Below, in pieces: positions 1-8,907 of a stretch of 64,000 nucleotides of DNA (position 1 is the first letter of the stretch; each line of letters opens with the position of its first letter). A model generated the notes under the pieces. The model ran no database searches. It had not been told where the DNA came from and was given only the letters and a program-made list of their open reading frames with translations. The stretch covers positions 1-64,000 of the forward strand of contig NZ_JAOWLB010000019.1 of the NCBI RefSeq assembly GCF_025751555.1, in the 5' to 3' direction. The DNA is from Ruegeria aquimaris (lineage in GTDB: Bacteria > Pseudomonadota > Alphaproteobacteria > Rhodobacterales > Rhodobacteraceae). The position numbers and the translations under genes were made by a program.

Positions 1-359
1 AAGCTGGTCTCCATCGCAGATACCAGCTTGAATCACGTTCAGCGCTGCCTGTGAATCCCTTTTGTCAACACGGCCTAAAAGTTTCAAATCCGCTCATCTA
101 AAATAAAATTGCAAAAGAGGCTGAACTTTCAGCCTCTTTCAACATTTACCTATAGGGCCTTGGCCCGCCGGGTCGCCCCTTCTTTCATGCCCGCTTCATC
201 ACTCGGGCCGTAACGTCATCTTTGATCCGCCGTGGCGTCATCGGCGCTTTCTTTGATGCATCCGGTTAAGCGCCAGCTTGCGCCAGGTCGCGTTTCTTCG
301 CATCTTGGTCACAAAGGATGGAATGGCCCGGACAACGGGGCCACAGGGGAGGATCACAT
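1..359. other. Non-coding leader of the window
   Basis: I see no convincing gene in this stretch. Apart from the hairpin at 114-139 it holds an AT-richer run (about 85-115) and then GC-rich sequence leading to the ribosome binding site of the acyl-CoA synthetase. The short open frame from 232 overlaps that gene in another frame and has no coding character. Confidence 0.6.
114..139. terminator. Bidirectional rho-independent terminator
   Basis: There is an 11-bp perfect stem (114-124 pairs with 129-139) with a 4-nt loop. The stem ends in AAA on the left and TTT on the right, so it could terminate transcription on both strands. It probably ends a gene lying left of the window, before the acyl-CoA synthetase transcript starts. 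Confidence 0.7.
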
Positions 360-2249
360 ATGGCGTTTGCCGGACTCGAAGACCGCGCGCGTATTGAAAA
401 CGAAATGCCGTGGGAGGACCGGGATGTTCCGGTGACCCTGCACCAGCTTCTGTCGCGGACAGCCGGAAAATTCCCGAACCGGAGCGCGATCAGCTACCAG
501 CTGTTGTCCGGCCCGACCGACAAGGCGGAAACGCTGACCTGGTCAGAGCTGCTGGCCAAGACCAATCAGGCGGCCAACCTGTTCCGCAAGCTGGGTATCG
601 GGGAAAAGGACGTGGTGGCCTATGTGCTGCCCAACACCAACGAGACGCTGATCACCCTGCTGGGCGGCGCGGTCGCGGGCATCGCGAACCCGATCAACCC
701 GCTGTTGGAGCCCGAGCAGATCGCCGCGATCCTGCGCGAGACCAATGCCAAGGTGGTGGTCACGCTCCGTCCTTTCCCCAAGACTGACATCGCACAAAAG
801 GTGGCCGAGGCGGTGCGCCACGCACCGCATGTGACGACTGTGCTCGAGGTCGATCTGAACCGCTATCTGACGCCGCCGAAATCCTGGATCGTGCCGTTGG
901 TGCGGCCCAAGATGGCGGACAAGGAGCACCTGGCCCATGCCGACTATCTGAGCTTCAACAGAGAGTTGCGCAAGCAGCCGACCGAGCTGCAATTCGCCGA
1001 CGCAACCCATGACCGTGTGGCCTGCTACTTCCACACCGGCGGTACCACCGGCATGCCCAAGGTCGCCCAGCACAAGTATTCTGGCCTGATCTACAATGGC
1101 TGGCTGGGTCACACGCTGCTCTTTACCGAAGAGGACACCATCATGTGTCCGCTGCCGCTATTCCATGTGTTTGCCTGCCACGTCATCATGATGGCGGCGA
1201 TCTCGTCGGGCGCGCATGTGGTGTTCCCGACCCCGGCAGGTTATCGCGGCGACGGCGTGTTCGACAATTTCTGGAAACTGATCGAACGCTGGAAAGTCAC
1301 CTTTATCATCACCGTGCCCACCGCGATCTCGGCCAAGATGCAGCGCCCGGTCGATGCCGATATCTCGACCGTCAAGACCGCGTTTTCCGGCTCGGCGCCG
1401 CTGCCGGTGGAATTGTTCAAACGGTTCGAGCAGGCAACCGGTGTGACCATCGTCGAGGGTTATGGCCTGACCGAGGCGACCTGCCTCGTGTCCTGCAACC
1501 CGGTGGACGGGGAAAAGAAGATCGGCTCGATCGGCATCCCGTTCCCCTATACCGACGTCAAGATCATCAAGGGCACGCCCGATGGCCCGGCGGAATGCGC
1601 GGTGGACGAGATCGGCGAAATCTGCATCTCGAACCCCGGGGTCTATGCCGGACATACCTATACCGAAGAGGACAAGAACAAGGATCTGTTCTACTACGGC
1701 ACCCATCTGCGTACCGGCGATCTGGGCCGGATCGACGCCGACGGCTACCTCTGGATCACCGGCCGGGCCAAGGACCTGATCATTCGCGGCGGTCACAATA
1801 TCGACCCCGCCGAGATCGAGGAGGCGCTCTTGGGCCACCCGGCGGTGGCCTTTGCCGGCGCCATCGGCCAGCCCGATGCCCATGCGGGCGAGGTGCCCTG
1901 CGCCTTTGTCGAACTGGTGGGCGGCGCTTCGGTGACCGAAGCGGAGCTGCTGGAATACTGCAAGGTGCATGTGCACGAGCGCGCCGCGCATCCCAAGCAT
2001 ATGACCATCCTGCCGGAACTGCCCAAGACGGCGGTGGGCAAGGTGTTCAAGCCCGACCTGCGCAAGAATGCGATCACCCGGGTCTATAACGGTGCCCTGG
2101 CCGAGGCAGGGGTCGCGGCCCGCGTGGTCTCGGTCATCGACGACAAGAAACGCGGCCTTGTCGCGCAGCTTGACGCCAAGGGAAGCTCGGAACAGGATGT
2201 GGCCAAGGTCCTGGGCGCCTATACGCGACCCTGGGAATGGGCAGCCTGA
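360..2249 (+). CDS. Acyl-CoA synthetase (AMP-forming)
   Basis: 629 aa member of the ANL superfamily. It would activate a fatty or aromatic acid to acyl-AMP and then to the CoA thioester. The P-loop-like AMP-binding motif TGGTTGMPK is at about residues 226-234. It is followed by the adenylate motif GYGLTEA, the hinge region TGDLGRIDADGY, and a C-terminal LPKTAVGK that carries the lysine used in adenylation. I chose the ATG at 360 because GGGAGG lies just upstream; the open frame extends 14 codons further without a better site. The stop is 11 nt before an esterase gene, so the two are probably co-transcribed. The exact acid substrate cannot be read from sequence. The length is typical of long-chain or bile/aryl acid ligases. 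Confidence 0.92.
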   Translation: MAFAGLEDRARIENEMPWEDRDVPVTLHQLLSRTAGKFPNRSAISYQLLSGPTDKAETLTWSELLAKTNQAANLFRKLGIGEKDVVAYVLPNTNETLITLLGGAVAGIANPINPLLEPEQIAAILRETNAKVVVTLRPFPKTDIAQKVAEAVRHAPHVTTVLEVDLNRYLTPPKSWIVPLVRPKMADKEHLAHADYLSFNRELRKQPTELQFADATHDRVACYFHTGGTTGMPKVAQHKYSGLIYNGWLGHTLLFTEEDTIMCPLPLFHVFACHVIMMAAISSGAHVVFPTPAGYRGDGVFDNFWKLIERWKVTFIITVPTAISAKMQRPVDADISTVKTAFSGSAPLPVELFKRFEQATGVTIVEGYGLTEATCLVSCNPVDGEKKIGSIGIPFPYTDVKIIKGTPDGPAECAVDEIGEICISNPGVYAGHTYTEEDKNKDLFYYGTHLRTGDLGRIDADGYLWITGRAKDLIIRGGHNIDPAEIEEALLGHPAVAFAGAIGQPDAHAGEVPCAFVELVGGASVTEAELLEYCKVHVHERAAHPKHMTILPELPKTAVGKVFKPDLRKNAITRVYNGALAEAGVAARVVSVIDDKKRGLVAQLDAKGSSEQDVAKVLGAYTRPWEWAA

Positions 2250-2260
2250 ACGGGGAACAC

Positions 2261-3184
2261 ATGGATTACAGCCGGCTGATCGACGCGGAAACCTGGGCGT
2301 TCATCCGGCGAACCGCCGAGAGCTATCCCGACGATGCCGTCACGCTCGACATCGCGGGACAGCGGCGGGTCTATGACGCCATGTGCCGCGCCTTTTACCG
2401 GGGGCGGCCGGATCGGATCAAAACCGAGGACCGGGACGCAAATGGCGTGCCGGTCCGCGTCTATTGGGCGGGGCATCCCACGCGGACCGTTGTCTATGCC
2501 CATGGCGGCGGCTTCATCCTGGGCGGTCTCGACAGCCATGACGATGTTTGCGCCGAAATCTGTGCCCAGACCGGATATCGCGTCGTGGCGGTGGACTATC
2601 GCCTGTGTCCCGAGTATCGCCACCCGGTCCAGTTTCACGATTGCCGGACGGCGGTCGAATGGGCCGAGGCCGAGTTTCGTGACGCGATCGTACTCGCCGG
2701 AGACAGTGCCGGAGGCAATCTGATGGCGGCGGTGGCGCATGCGGCACGGGGACGGCTGAAATGCATCCTGGGGCAGGTGCTGGTCTACCCGGTCCTGGCG
2801 GCCAGTGGCGAGGCCCCGTCTTATGCCGAACATGCCGAGGCGCCGATGCTGACCGCTGGGGATGTGGAGTTCTATCAGGACATCCGGTTCGATGGCCCGC
2901 GCCCGGCGGGCGATCCGACCTGGGCGCCGCTGTCGGACCGCGATTTCGAGGATCTGCCACCCACGGTGGTCATTACCGCCGATTGCGATCCGCTGCGTGA
3001 TGACGGGCGGATGTATTGCGAGGCGATCACATCCGCCGGTGGCCGCGCCGCATGGATCAACGAAGAAGGGCTGATCCACGGTTACCTGCGTGCTCGCGGC
3101 TCGGTCACGCGCGCGCAGGACAGTTTCGAGCGGATCACGGTGGCCATCGAGGCGCTGGGGCAGGGGATTTGGCCTTACGATTGA
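2261..3184 (+). CDS. Alpha/beta hydrolase, HSL-type esterase
   Basis: 307 aa alpha/beta hydrolase of the hormone-sensitive-lipase group (fold-3). The oxyanion-hole motif HGGG is at residues 81-84. The nucleophile elbow GDSAG has its serine at about 149. An acidic residue in the DCDPLRDDG stretch and a histidine in GLIHGYL near the C-terminus complete the triad. It likely cleaves a short-chain ester or lactone in the cytoplasm; no signal peptide is visible. It starts 11 nt after the acyl-CoA synthetase, so the pair may free and then activate one acid. The ATG at 2261 is preferred over the ATG at 2237, which overlaps the upstream gene. Confidence 0.9.
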   Translation: MDYSRLIDAETWAFIRRTAESYPDDAVTLDIAGQRRVYDAMCRAFYRGRPDRIKTEDRDANGVPVRVYWAGHPTRTVVYAHGGGFILGGLDSHDDVCAEICAQTGYRVVAVDYRLCPEYRHPVQFHDCRTAVEWAEAEFRDAIVLAGDSAGGNLMAAVAHAARGRLKCILGQVLVYPVLAASGEAPSYAEHAEAPMLTAGDVEFYQDIRFDGPRPAGDPTWAPLSDRDFEDLPPTVVITADCDPLRDDGRMYCEAITSAGGRAAWINEEGLIHGYLRARGSVTRAQDSFERITVAIEALGQGIWPYD

Positions 3185-3325
3185 GGCAAGCCAGGCCGTG
3201 TCCTGGCACATGAACCCTCGGTTGATCATCAAATTTGCGTGCAAGAGCAGATCTTTAGCCCCACTGCGCTGTGCCTGTCGGACCGGGGCTGATAGGGCGC
3301 GCGTATCTGCGCAAGGAGGATCAAA

Positions 3326-3709
3326 ATGACTCGTGAATTCATTGTCGATGTCGCCGGGGTGCCTGAATCTCCCTCGCCGATCAGCAATGCGGTTGTTGTC
3401 GGAAACACGTGTTGGATCAGCGGTCAGCTTTCGGTTGGACCCGGGGGGTATATTCCCGGAACCGCGCGTGAGGAGGCAGAGATCGCATTTGGCCACGTCT
3501 TCCGTATCGCAGAAGCCGCAGGTTTCTCCCCTTCGGACATCGTCTATGTCGATCTGGCATTTGCCGACCTTGATGATCTTCCACAGGTGAACGCCCTTTA
3601 CGCGACGCTGTTTGCCCCTGGCCATCGGCCAGCGCGGACGGTCTATCAGGCGGCAAGGTTGCCCTTTGGCGGCAAGGTCAAGGTGCAGGCCATCGCCGCG
3701 AGAGAGTAG
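3326..3709 (+). CDS. RidA-family (YjgF/UK114) protein
   Basis: 127 aa, the usual length of Rid proteins, which hydrolyse reactive enamine/imine intermediates or act as related deaminases. The central GNTCWISGQL and the C-terminal AARLP stretch with the conserved arginine are present, followed by VKVQAIA. A strong AAGGAGG lies 7 nt before the ATG. The gap of 141 bp from the esterase holds nothing I recognise, so it may have its own promoter. Family assignment is firm. Whether it is a true RidA or another Rid subgroup is open. Confidence 0.85.
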   Translation: MTREFIVDVAGVPESPSPISNAVVVGNTCWISGQLSVGPGGYIPGTAREEAEIAFGHVFRIAEAAGFSPSDIVYVDLAFADLDDLPQVNALYATLFAPGHRPARTVYQAARLPFGGKVKVQAIAARE

Positions 3710-3780
3710 CCCGGTAGGGGACCAAACCGCCTGTTTGCGGGTGCGGGTGACCGGTTTTTTGCCCGGCCACAGGCAGCGGA

Positions 3781-4617
3781 TCATTTCAGAAAGCTGGACG
3801 CCTTCATCGTCTCGGCAATCGGCGCGCCCAGACGGCCGAGGATGGTGGGCGCCAGTTGCAACTGGTCGATCACAGTCTCTGCGTCGGGGCCTTCGGCATC
3901 GCCAAAGTAGTAAAGCGCGGTTTCCTGCTGCAAGAGGCCGCGCCCGCCGTGATGGCCGCGCTCGTCCTGGCCGTGATCGGCAGTCACGATCACCTCGTAG
4001 CCCAGCTGCCGCCAGCGCGGGATAAAGGGCGCCAGCATCTCGTCCATCACGAAACAGGCGTGATCCATCTCGTCGCATTCGTGATAAAACCGGTGCCCCA
4101 TGCTGTCCAGCGTGCAGGTGTGCAGGATGCCATAGTTCAGCCCGAAGCGCAGGCAGAGGTTGGTCAGCGTCGCGAACAGATCCACGTCCGAGGGCGTCAT
4201 CTGATTGTCATGCCCGTACCCGGTCATGGTGTGGAACCGGCCATGGTTGATGGTTTCGCTCTCTGGTTCGTCATACTCGATGTCGCGCACGTAATCGAAC
4301 GGGTGGCGGTTGAAGAATTGCGACCAGAAACTGTGCGTGACCGCTCCGGTCACGCCGCCGCCCGCGCGCACCTGGCTGAAGACGTCCTTGTGCGACAGGC
4401 GGAAGACATTGCCGTTACCGGTGCAGCCGTGCTCTTGCGGGCTGACCCCGGTATGGATCGAGGCATAACAGCTGGCCGAAGTCGAGGGCAGCACCGCGCG
4501 GTGTTTCCAGACCCGCGCCTCGCCACTGTCCACCCAACCCTCGAGATTGCCGAACAACCGGCGGAAGTTCCGGTAAGGGACACCGTCGAGAATGATGAGG
4601 AGAAGCTTGCGGTTCAT
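3781..4617 (-). CDS. Alkaline phosphatase-superfamily phosphodiesterase-like protein
   Basis: 278 aa. The N-terminal LLIILDGVPY holds the metal-binding Asp. The nucleophile region LPSTSASCYASIHTG, the GHDN region, a Thr-Ala-Asp-His-Gly motif (TADHGQ) and HHGG supply further metal ligands. This is the pattern of nucleotide pyrophosphatase/type I phosphodiesterases. I use the ATG at 4617; the frame stays open 22 codons further upstream, but that part is unlike the family. It converges with the RidA gene and is divergent from the outer-membrane protein gene. The natural substrate is unknown. Confidence 0.82.
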   Translation of the reverse strand: MNRKLLLIILDGVPYRNFRRLFGNLEGWVDSGEARVWKHRAVLPSTSASCYASIHTGVSPQEHGCTGNGNVFRLSHKDVFSQVRAGGGVTGAVTHSFWSQFFNRHPFDYVRDIEYDEPESETINHGRFHTMTGYGHDNQMTPSDVDLFATLTNLCLRFGLNYGILHTCTLDSMGHRFYHECDEMDHACFVMDEMLAPFIPRWRQLGYEVIVTADHGQDERGHHGGRGLLQQETALYYFGDAEGPDAETVIDQLQLAPTILGRLGAPIAETMKASSFLK

Positions 4618-4828
4618 GCTGGGGTCCCTGACTTGGTCTTCTGCGGTCGATTCGAGCCTGACTGGCTCTGCCCGGAAAGTCATGCCCGTTTGCGCCGAAA
4701 AGGAAACCCGGAACGTCAGAAATGTTCAGTTACTGTTCCAGATAACATATGCAAAATATATTGAGTTCAAAGTGTTGTTTTTCATATCTAATCTCACGAT
4801 TTTGTGATAATCGATTCTTGGGGGCGCG

Positions 4829-4849
4829 CGTGGCGCGGTACGCGCCACG
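4829..4849. repeat. Perfect hairpin in the leader of the outer-membrane protein gene
   Basis: There are 9-bp arms (CGTGGCGCG at 4829-4837, CGCGCCACG at 4841-4849) around a GTA loop, 7 nt upstream of the GGAG ribosome binding site at 4857-4860. If translation starts at 4867 the stem lies in the 5' UTR. The preceding region (about 4720-4805) is strikingly AT-rich and probably holds the divergent promoters. Confidence 0.6.
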
Positions 4850-4866
4850 AAAGCGTGGAGTCTGCA

Positions 4867-6117
4867 TTGAAGAAGTTTTCTTTGTCCTCCCTGATAGCCG
4901 CCGCGCTTGCCATCGGACTAGCATCGCCAGCCACAGCACAAGATCGCCCGGGGGCCTATCAGTTGATCCCCAATGCGGTTGCGACCGATGTCACCTACTC
5001 CTCGGCGATGATCGACCGGCAGGACAATGTGACCAACAAGGTCGCACTGGCCCTGCGGGCAAGGCAGAACGACATCCTGTTGCAGAACCGGCTCTATCTT
5101 GGCGGGCGGGCTTTTGGCTCGGTAATCCACGAGAACACCAATACCGCAGGCAAGTACCCGATCCTGTCCCGGCTGCCGCCCACCCACAAGCCCGGCACGT
5201 CCGATACCTATGGCGTGGTCAACGAGATCACTCTGAACGCGACGCTTACCCTGCCGATGGTGACTGCCTTTGTGCAGGGAGAATATACCGAGGTCGAATA
5301 TCCCGGTCAGGACGATATCCAGTTGCGCAAGTACTGGATTGCCATCGGAGACCTGAACGTCTCTCCCTTCTACCTGGCTTTCGGGCGCAAGACGGTAAAT
5401 TTCGGGAACCTTGCGACCTATGCGCCGTTCACCCACAGTCACTCGAACCACTACTTCTGGGCCCAGACCAAGGACCCCCTGATCGAACTGGGCTATGTCA
5501 GTGACCGCACCTTGGCCAGTTTCAGCCTGATCCCCGGCCATCGGGGCCTGCGGGTGGTCAATACTCCGGACAATGACGGCGATTACGAAAACTACGCGAT
5601 CAACGTGTCGCACCGGCTGGATATCGGCAATGACCTGGATCTGACGCTGGGCGGCGGGTTCCTGCGTGGCACGATCTATGACAGCACCATCGCGCACCAT
5701 CCGCCGACCGCCGGGATCAACCGGATCTGGAACAGTGCCTATGACCTGAACGCCACGCTGAGCGGCCAGAATTTCGACGTGATGGCAGAGTTTACCGAGA
5801 CGACCAACACCTGGCCCGCAACCGGCCATTCGGTACGCGCGATGACGGTGCAGGGGCGCTACCGCTCCATGCTGCTGGGCAAGCCGACCACCTATTCGCT
5901 GAGCGCCAGCCGGGGCGTGCAGGGGGCCGACGGCACCCGCTGGGAGAAGATGGACCAGGTCATTCTGGGGGTCGAGATGCAGGTGAACCCGCATTTCCGT
6001 CTGGGGGCCGAGTACATGTTCAACGACGGGTTCGTGCCGCTCATCATGCCCACGGTCGTGGCCGATGACGGGGTGCGCTCGCACACGGTGATCGTGGGCG
6101 CCAAGCTGGATTTCTGA
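4867..6117 (+). CDS. Outer-membrane beta-barrel (porin-like) protein
   Basis: 416 aa from the preferred TTG start. It begins with a signal peptide (LKKFSLSSLIAAALAIGLAS, then PATAQ) cleaved near Ala-Gln. The mature protein is rich in alternating aromatic/polar strands and ends in phenylalanine (KLDF), the usual signal for outer-membrane insertion. The stretch GRKTVNFGNLATYAPFTHS resembles LbtU-type siderophore porins, but that is only a resemblance. GTG starts at 4804 and 4855 are possible. The TTG at 4867 is favoured because GGAG sits 6 nt upstream and the signal peptide begins there. No transporter genes flank it, so the solute is unknown. Confidence 0.75.
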   Translation: MKKFSLSSLIAAALAIGLASPATAQDRPGAYQLIPNAVATDVTYSSAMIDRQDNVTNKVALALRARQNDILLQNRLYLGGRAFGSVIHENTNTAGKYPILSRLPPTHKPGTSDTYGVVNEITLNATLTLPMVTAFVQGEYTEVEYPGQDDIQLRKYWIAIGDLNVSPFYLAFGRKTVNFGNLATYAPFTHSHSNHYFWAQTKDPLIELGYVSDRTLASFSLIPGHRGLRVVNTPDNDGDYENYAINVSHRLDIGNDLDLTLGGGFLRGTIYDSTIAHHPPTAGINRIWNSAYDLNATLSGQNFDVMAEFTETTNTWPATGHSVRAMTVQGRYRSMLLGKPTTYSLSASRGVQGADGTRWEKMDQVILGVEMQVNPHFRLGAEYMFNDGFVPLIMPTVVADDGVRSHTVIVGAKLDF

Positions 6118-6125
6118 CCCGGCTG

Positions 6126-6812
6126 TCAGGCGGTCTGCGCCTCGCGCGGGCTCTCGGCAAAGATGCTGGGGCGCAGCCACTGCGTGACATTGCGGGTCAG
6201 CGCGGGGTCGCCCTGCATATCCATGTCGCCCGCGCGCATGGCCTCGCGATAGGTGCGGTCACCCATCCAGACATCCGCCATCGTGCGCACGGTGCAGTTG
6301 AAGAACACATCGACATCCATGCCGGGATCCTTGAGGCAGACCTCGGTCCGGTCGCCACGCACCACCAGCCACCAGTCCTGCTGTTCCACCAGATCGGCAA
6401 ACCGGAATTTCAGCACCGCCACCTGACCCGGCAGCTTGGACGTATCGATGCTGCGTTCCAGGTAGAACAGCAGGAATTCAGCATCGAAATCCTGGTCCAG
6501 GATCGTGTGCTTGGCCCAGCAGATGCCCCATTCTCCCAGGTTGAACAGGACCGGCATCAGTGCTTCGCAAGCCGGGGTAGGATGGTACTCGTACCCCTTC
6601 TGCCCCGGAATACGGCGACGTGTGATCATGGCCTGCTCTTCCAGCGACTTCAGCCGCGCCGTCAGCAGCGAGGGCGAGATATCGCCCAACCCCCGCTGCA
6701 ACTCGTTGAACCGGCGCGCGCCCATCAGCAATTCGCGGATGATCAGGATCGTCCAGCGCTCGCCGAGTATTTCGGTTGCCTTGGCGATGGGACAGAACTG
6801 GCCGTATTGCAT
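6126..6812 (-). CDS. HxlR-family transcriptional regulator
   Basis: 228 aa. The N-terminal winged-helix domain (about 1-100) has the family hallmarks: a Cys near the N-terminus (CPIAKA), GERWTILIIRELL, and SPSLLTARLKSLEE. The C-terminal half (about 105-220) looks like an SCP2/sterol-carrier-type ligand pocket, as in longer HxlR regulators. It is divergent from the tautomerase gene. Three similar direct sites lie in the shared spacer (6847-6905), so it probably controls that gene and itself. The inducer is unknown; the single conserved Cys suggests redox or electrophile sensing. Confidence 0.88.
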   Translation of the reverse strand: MQYGQFCPIAKATEILGERWTILIIRELLMGARRFNELQRGLGDISPSLLTARLKSLEEQAMITRRRIPGQKGYEYHPTPACEALMPVLFNLGEWGICWAKHTILDQDFDAEFLLFYLERSIDTSKLPGQVAVLKFRFADLVEQQDWWLVVRGDRTEVCLKDPGMDVDVFFNCTVRTMADVWMGDRTYREAMRAGDMDMQGDPALTRNVTQWLRPSIFAESPREAQTA

Positions 6813-6846
6813 GACGGTAACCCCGGTTTCTTGTTCAGTGCAGTTT

Positions 6847-6905
6847 CTGTAGCGCGTTCCTTCTGAATCTGTAGTGCTTTGCTACAGGTCCTGAACTATA
6901 GCGCG
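6847..6905. promoter_or_regulatory. Putative operators between the HxlR regulator and tautomerase
   Basis: CTGTAGCGCG (6847), CTGTAGTGCT (6869) and CTATAGCGCG (6896) form three related direct sites. The middle one continues into the inverted repeat CTGTAG-N7-CTACAG (6869-6887). The placement in a divergent spacer fits binding by the adjacent HxlR protein. That is inference. Confidence 0.45.
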
Positions 6906-6973
6906 GAATGCATCTTTCGTAACGTCCTCATATCGACCGGGCGAACCGGTCAGGCACAGAGGAGGAAAACCAG

Positions 6974-7201
6974 ATGCCGCTCGTAACCGTTGACGTGATC
7001 AAGAACGTGTTCACCCCAGAACAGAAGGCGGACATGGTGCGCCGCGTGACCGAGGCGATGATCGCCGTCGAAGGCGAGAACATGCGCCCGTACACATGGG
7101 TCCGGGTTGTCGAGGTGGAAGAGGGCGATTGGGCCATCGGTGGCCAGCCACTGACCGCCGCCGCCGTTCAGGCCATCGCACAGGGACAGACGGCGGCCTA
7201 G
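6974..7201 (+). CDS. 4-oxalocrotonate tautomerase-family protein
   Basis: 75 aa. After removal of Met it starts with the catalytic Pro-1 (PLVTVDV). [16 protein letters not shown] aligns with the conserved Arg-39 and the aromatic residue near position 50 of 4-oxalocrotonate tautomerase. The first active-site arginine (Arg-11) appears to be missing (IKNVF), so the substrate may differ. A strong AGAGGAGG precedes the ATG. It is divergent from an HxlR regulator and ends at a terminator, forming a single-gene transcript. Confidence 0.85.
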   Translation: MPLVTVDVIKNVFTPEQKADMVRRVTEAMIAVEGENMRPYTWVRVVEVEEGDWAIGGQPLTAAAVQAIAQGQTAA

Positions 7202-7216
7202 GCAGGCCGCAACACG

Positions 7217-7253
7217 AAAAAGGCCGGGACCCGCCAAGGTTCCCGGCCTTTTT
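7217..7253. terminator. Bidirectional rho-independent terminator
   Basis: AAAAAGGCCGGGA (7217-7229) pairs with TCCCGGCCTTTTT (7241-7253) around an 11-nt loop. It lies 16 nt after the tautomerase stop and 16 nt after the stop of the convergent ABC ATPase gene, so it serves both. Confidence 0.9.
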
Positions 7254-7269
7254 GCGTTTTCCTATGCGA

Positions 7270-8907
7270 TCAGTTACCGGCGCTTTCCATCTTGCGATGG
7301 GCTACCACCTCTTCCAGCCAACCCAGCCGCATCTCGGGAACCGAACTGAGCAAAAGGTCAGTATAGTCGTCGAACGGCGGGCTCAGCACCTGGCTTTTCG
7401 AGCCATAGCGCACCACCCGGCCCTGATACATCACCGCAATCGAGTCCGAGATCGCCTTTACCGTCGCCAGGTCGTGGGTGATGAACAGATAGGCCACGTT
7501 CTCGATCTTTTGCAGATCCAGAAGCAGTTTCAGGATGCCATCCGCCACCAGCGGATCCAGCGCGCTGGTGACCTCGTCGCAGATGATCATTTTCGGCTTG
7601 GCCGCCAGCGAGCGCGCGATGCAGACCCGCTGTTTCTGGCCGCCCGACAGCTCGGCCGGATAGCGGTCGATGAACTTCTCGCCCATCTCGATCTCGTCCA
7701 GCAACTCGACGATCCGCTTGCGCTTTTCGGCGCCACGCAGGCCAAAATAGAACTCCAGCGGCCGCCCGATGATGGTGCCCACGGTCTGGCGCGGGTTCAT
7801 CGCCACATCCGCCATCTGATAGATCATCTGCAACTCGCGCAGATCCTCGCGCGAACGCCCGGCCAGATCGCGGCTGAGTTTCCGCCCGGCAAAGGTAATC
7901 TCGCCCTCGCGCGGCGGCAGCAGGCCGGTGATCACGCGGGCCAGCGTCGATTTGCCCGAGCCGCTTTCGCCCACAACCGCCAGCGTCTGGCCGGGATGCA
8001 GGTCGACGGTCACATTATGCAGCACGTCAAAGGCCAGCCCCTTGTAGCGGGCCGAGATGCCGGTCACCGACAGCACCGGTTCAGGCGTCGGTTTCTTCTC
8101 TTCGTGCTCGATCGAGCGGACCGACACCAGCGCCTGCGTATACTCTTTCTGCGGGCGGTTGATGATCTGGTCGGTCTCGCCATATTCGACCATGTCGCCC
8201 ATCCGCAGCACCATGATGTCGTCGCTGACCTGCGCCACCACCGCCAGATCGTGGGTGATGTAGAGCGCAGCGACGCCGGTATCCTGGATCGCCTCCTTGA
8301 TCGCCATCAGAACGTCGATCTGGGTGGTCACGTCCAGCGCCGTGGTGGGCTCGTCGAACACCACCAGATCAGGCTCGGGGCACAGCGCCAGCGCCGTCAT
8401 GCAGCGCTGCAATTGCCCGCCCGAGACCTGATGCGGATAGCGCTCGCCGATATTGTCAGGATCGGGCAGACCCAACTTGGCGAACAGCGTACGCGCCCGC
8501 GCCTCTGCCTCCTTGCGGGTGAACTTGTTCTGTTCCACCGCCGCCTCGATGACCTGTTCCATGATCTTCTTGGCCGGGTTGAACGAGGCCGCCGCCGATT
8601 GGCTGACATAGGTCACCTCGCCGCCGCGCAGGCCGCGCACATCCTTGAGCGAGGTCTTGAGAATGTCGCGCCCGTTGACCCAGACTTCTCCGCCGGTGAT
8701 TTTCACACCGCCGCGGCCATAGGCCATCGAGGCCAGCCCGATGGTGGATTTGCCAGCTCCGGATTCCCCGATCAGCCCCAGCACCTTGCCGCGCTCGAGG
8801 TCGAAATCGACCCCGTGCACGATCTCGATATCATGCGGCTTTTCGCCCGGCGGATAGACGGTGGCGCCGATCTTGAGGCCACGGACCTTGAGAAGCGGTT
8901 CGCTCAT
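7270..8907 (-). CDS. Peptide ABC transporter, fused double ATP-binding protein
   Basis: 545 aa with two complete nucleotide-binding domains in one chain. The first has Walker A GESGAGKST, signature VSGGQLQR and Walker B VVFDEPT. The second has GESGSGKST, LSGGQKQR and IICDEVT. It therefore replaces the separate DppD and DppF subunits of dipeptide/oligopeptide importers. The ATG at 8907 follows AAAGGAGG and overlaps the upstream permease stop by ATGA, so translation is coupled. The open frame reaching 9063 is only a shadow within the permease gene. The cognate permeases and binding protein are directly upstream. Confidence 0.92.
   Translation of the reverse strand: MSEPLLKVRGLKIGATVYPPGEKPHDIEIVHGVDFDLERGKVLGLIGESGAGKSTIGLASMAYGRGGVKITGGEVWVNGRDILKTSLKDVRGLRGGEVTYVSQSAAASFNPAKKIMEQVIEAAVEQNKFTRKEAEARARTLFAKLGLPDPDNIGERYPHQVSGGQLQRCMTALALCPEPDLVVFDEPTTALDVTTQIDVLMAIKEAIQDTGVAALYITHDLAVVAQVSDDIMVLRMGDMVEYGETDQIINRPQKEYTQALVSVRSIEHEEKKPTPEPVLSVTGISARYKGLAFDVLHNVTVDLHPGQTLAVVGESGSGKSTLARVITGLLPPREGEITFAGRKLSRDLAGRSREDLRELQMIYQMADVAMNPRQTVGTIIGRPLEFYFGLRGAEKRKRIVELLDEIEMGEKFIDRYPAELSGGQKQRVCIARSLAAKPKMIICDEVTSALDPLVADGILKLLLDLQKIENVAYLFITHDLATVKAISDSIAVMYQGRVVRYGSKSQVLSPPFDDYTDLLLSSVPEMRLGWLEEVVAHRKMESAGN

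Noticed and set aside
1-29. Inverted repeat AAGCTGGT/ACCAGCTT at the window edge
   Set aside because: Only 8-bp arms with a 13-nt loop, cut by the window edge; no transposon end or gene could be linked to it.
2219-4078. 619-codon open frame antisense to the esterase and RidA genes
   Set aside because: Crosses three real genes on the other strand and shows no domain.
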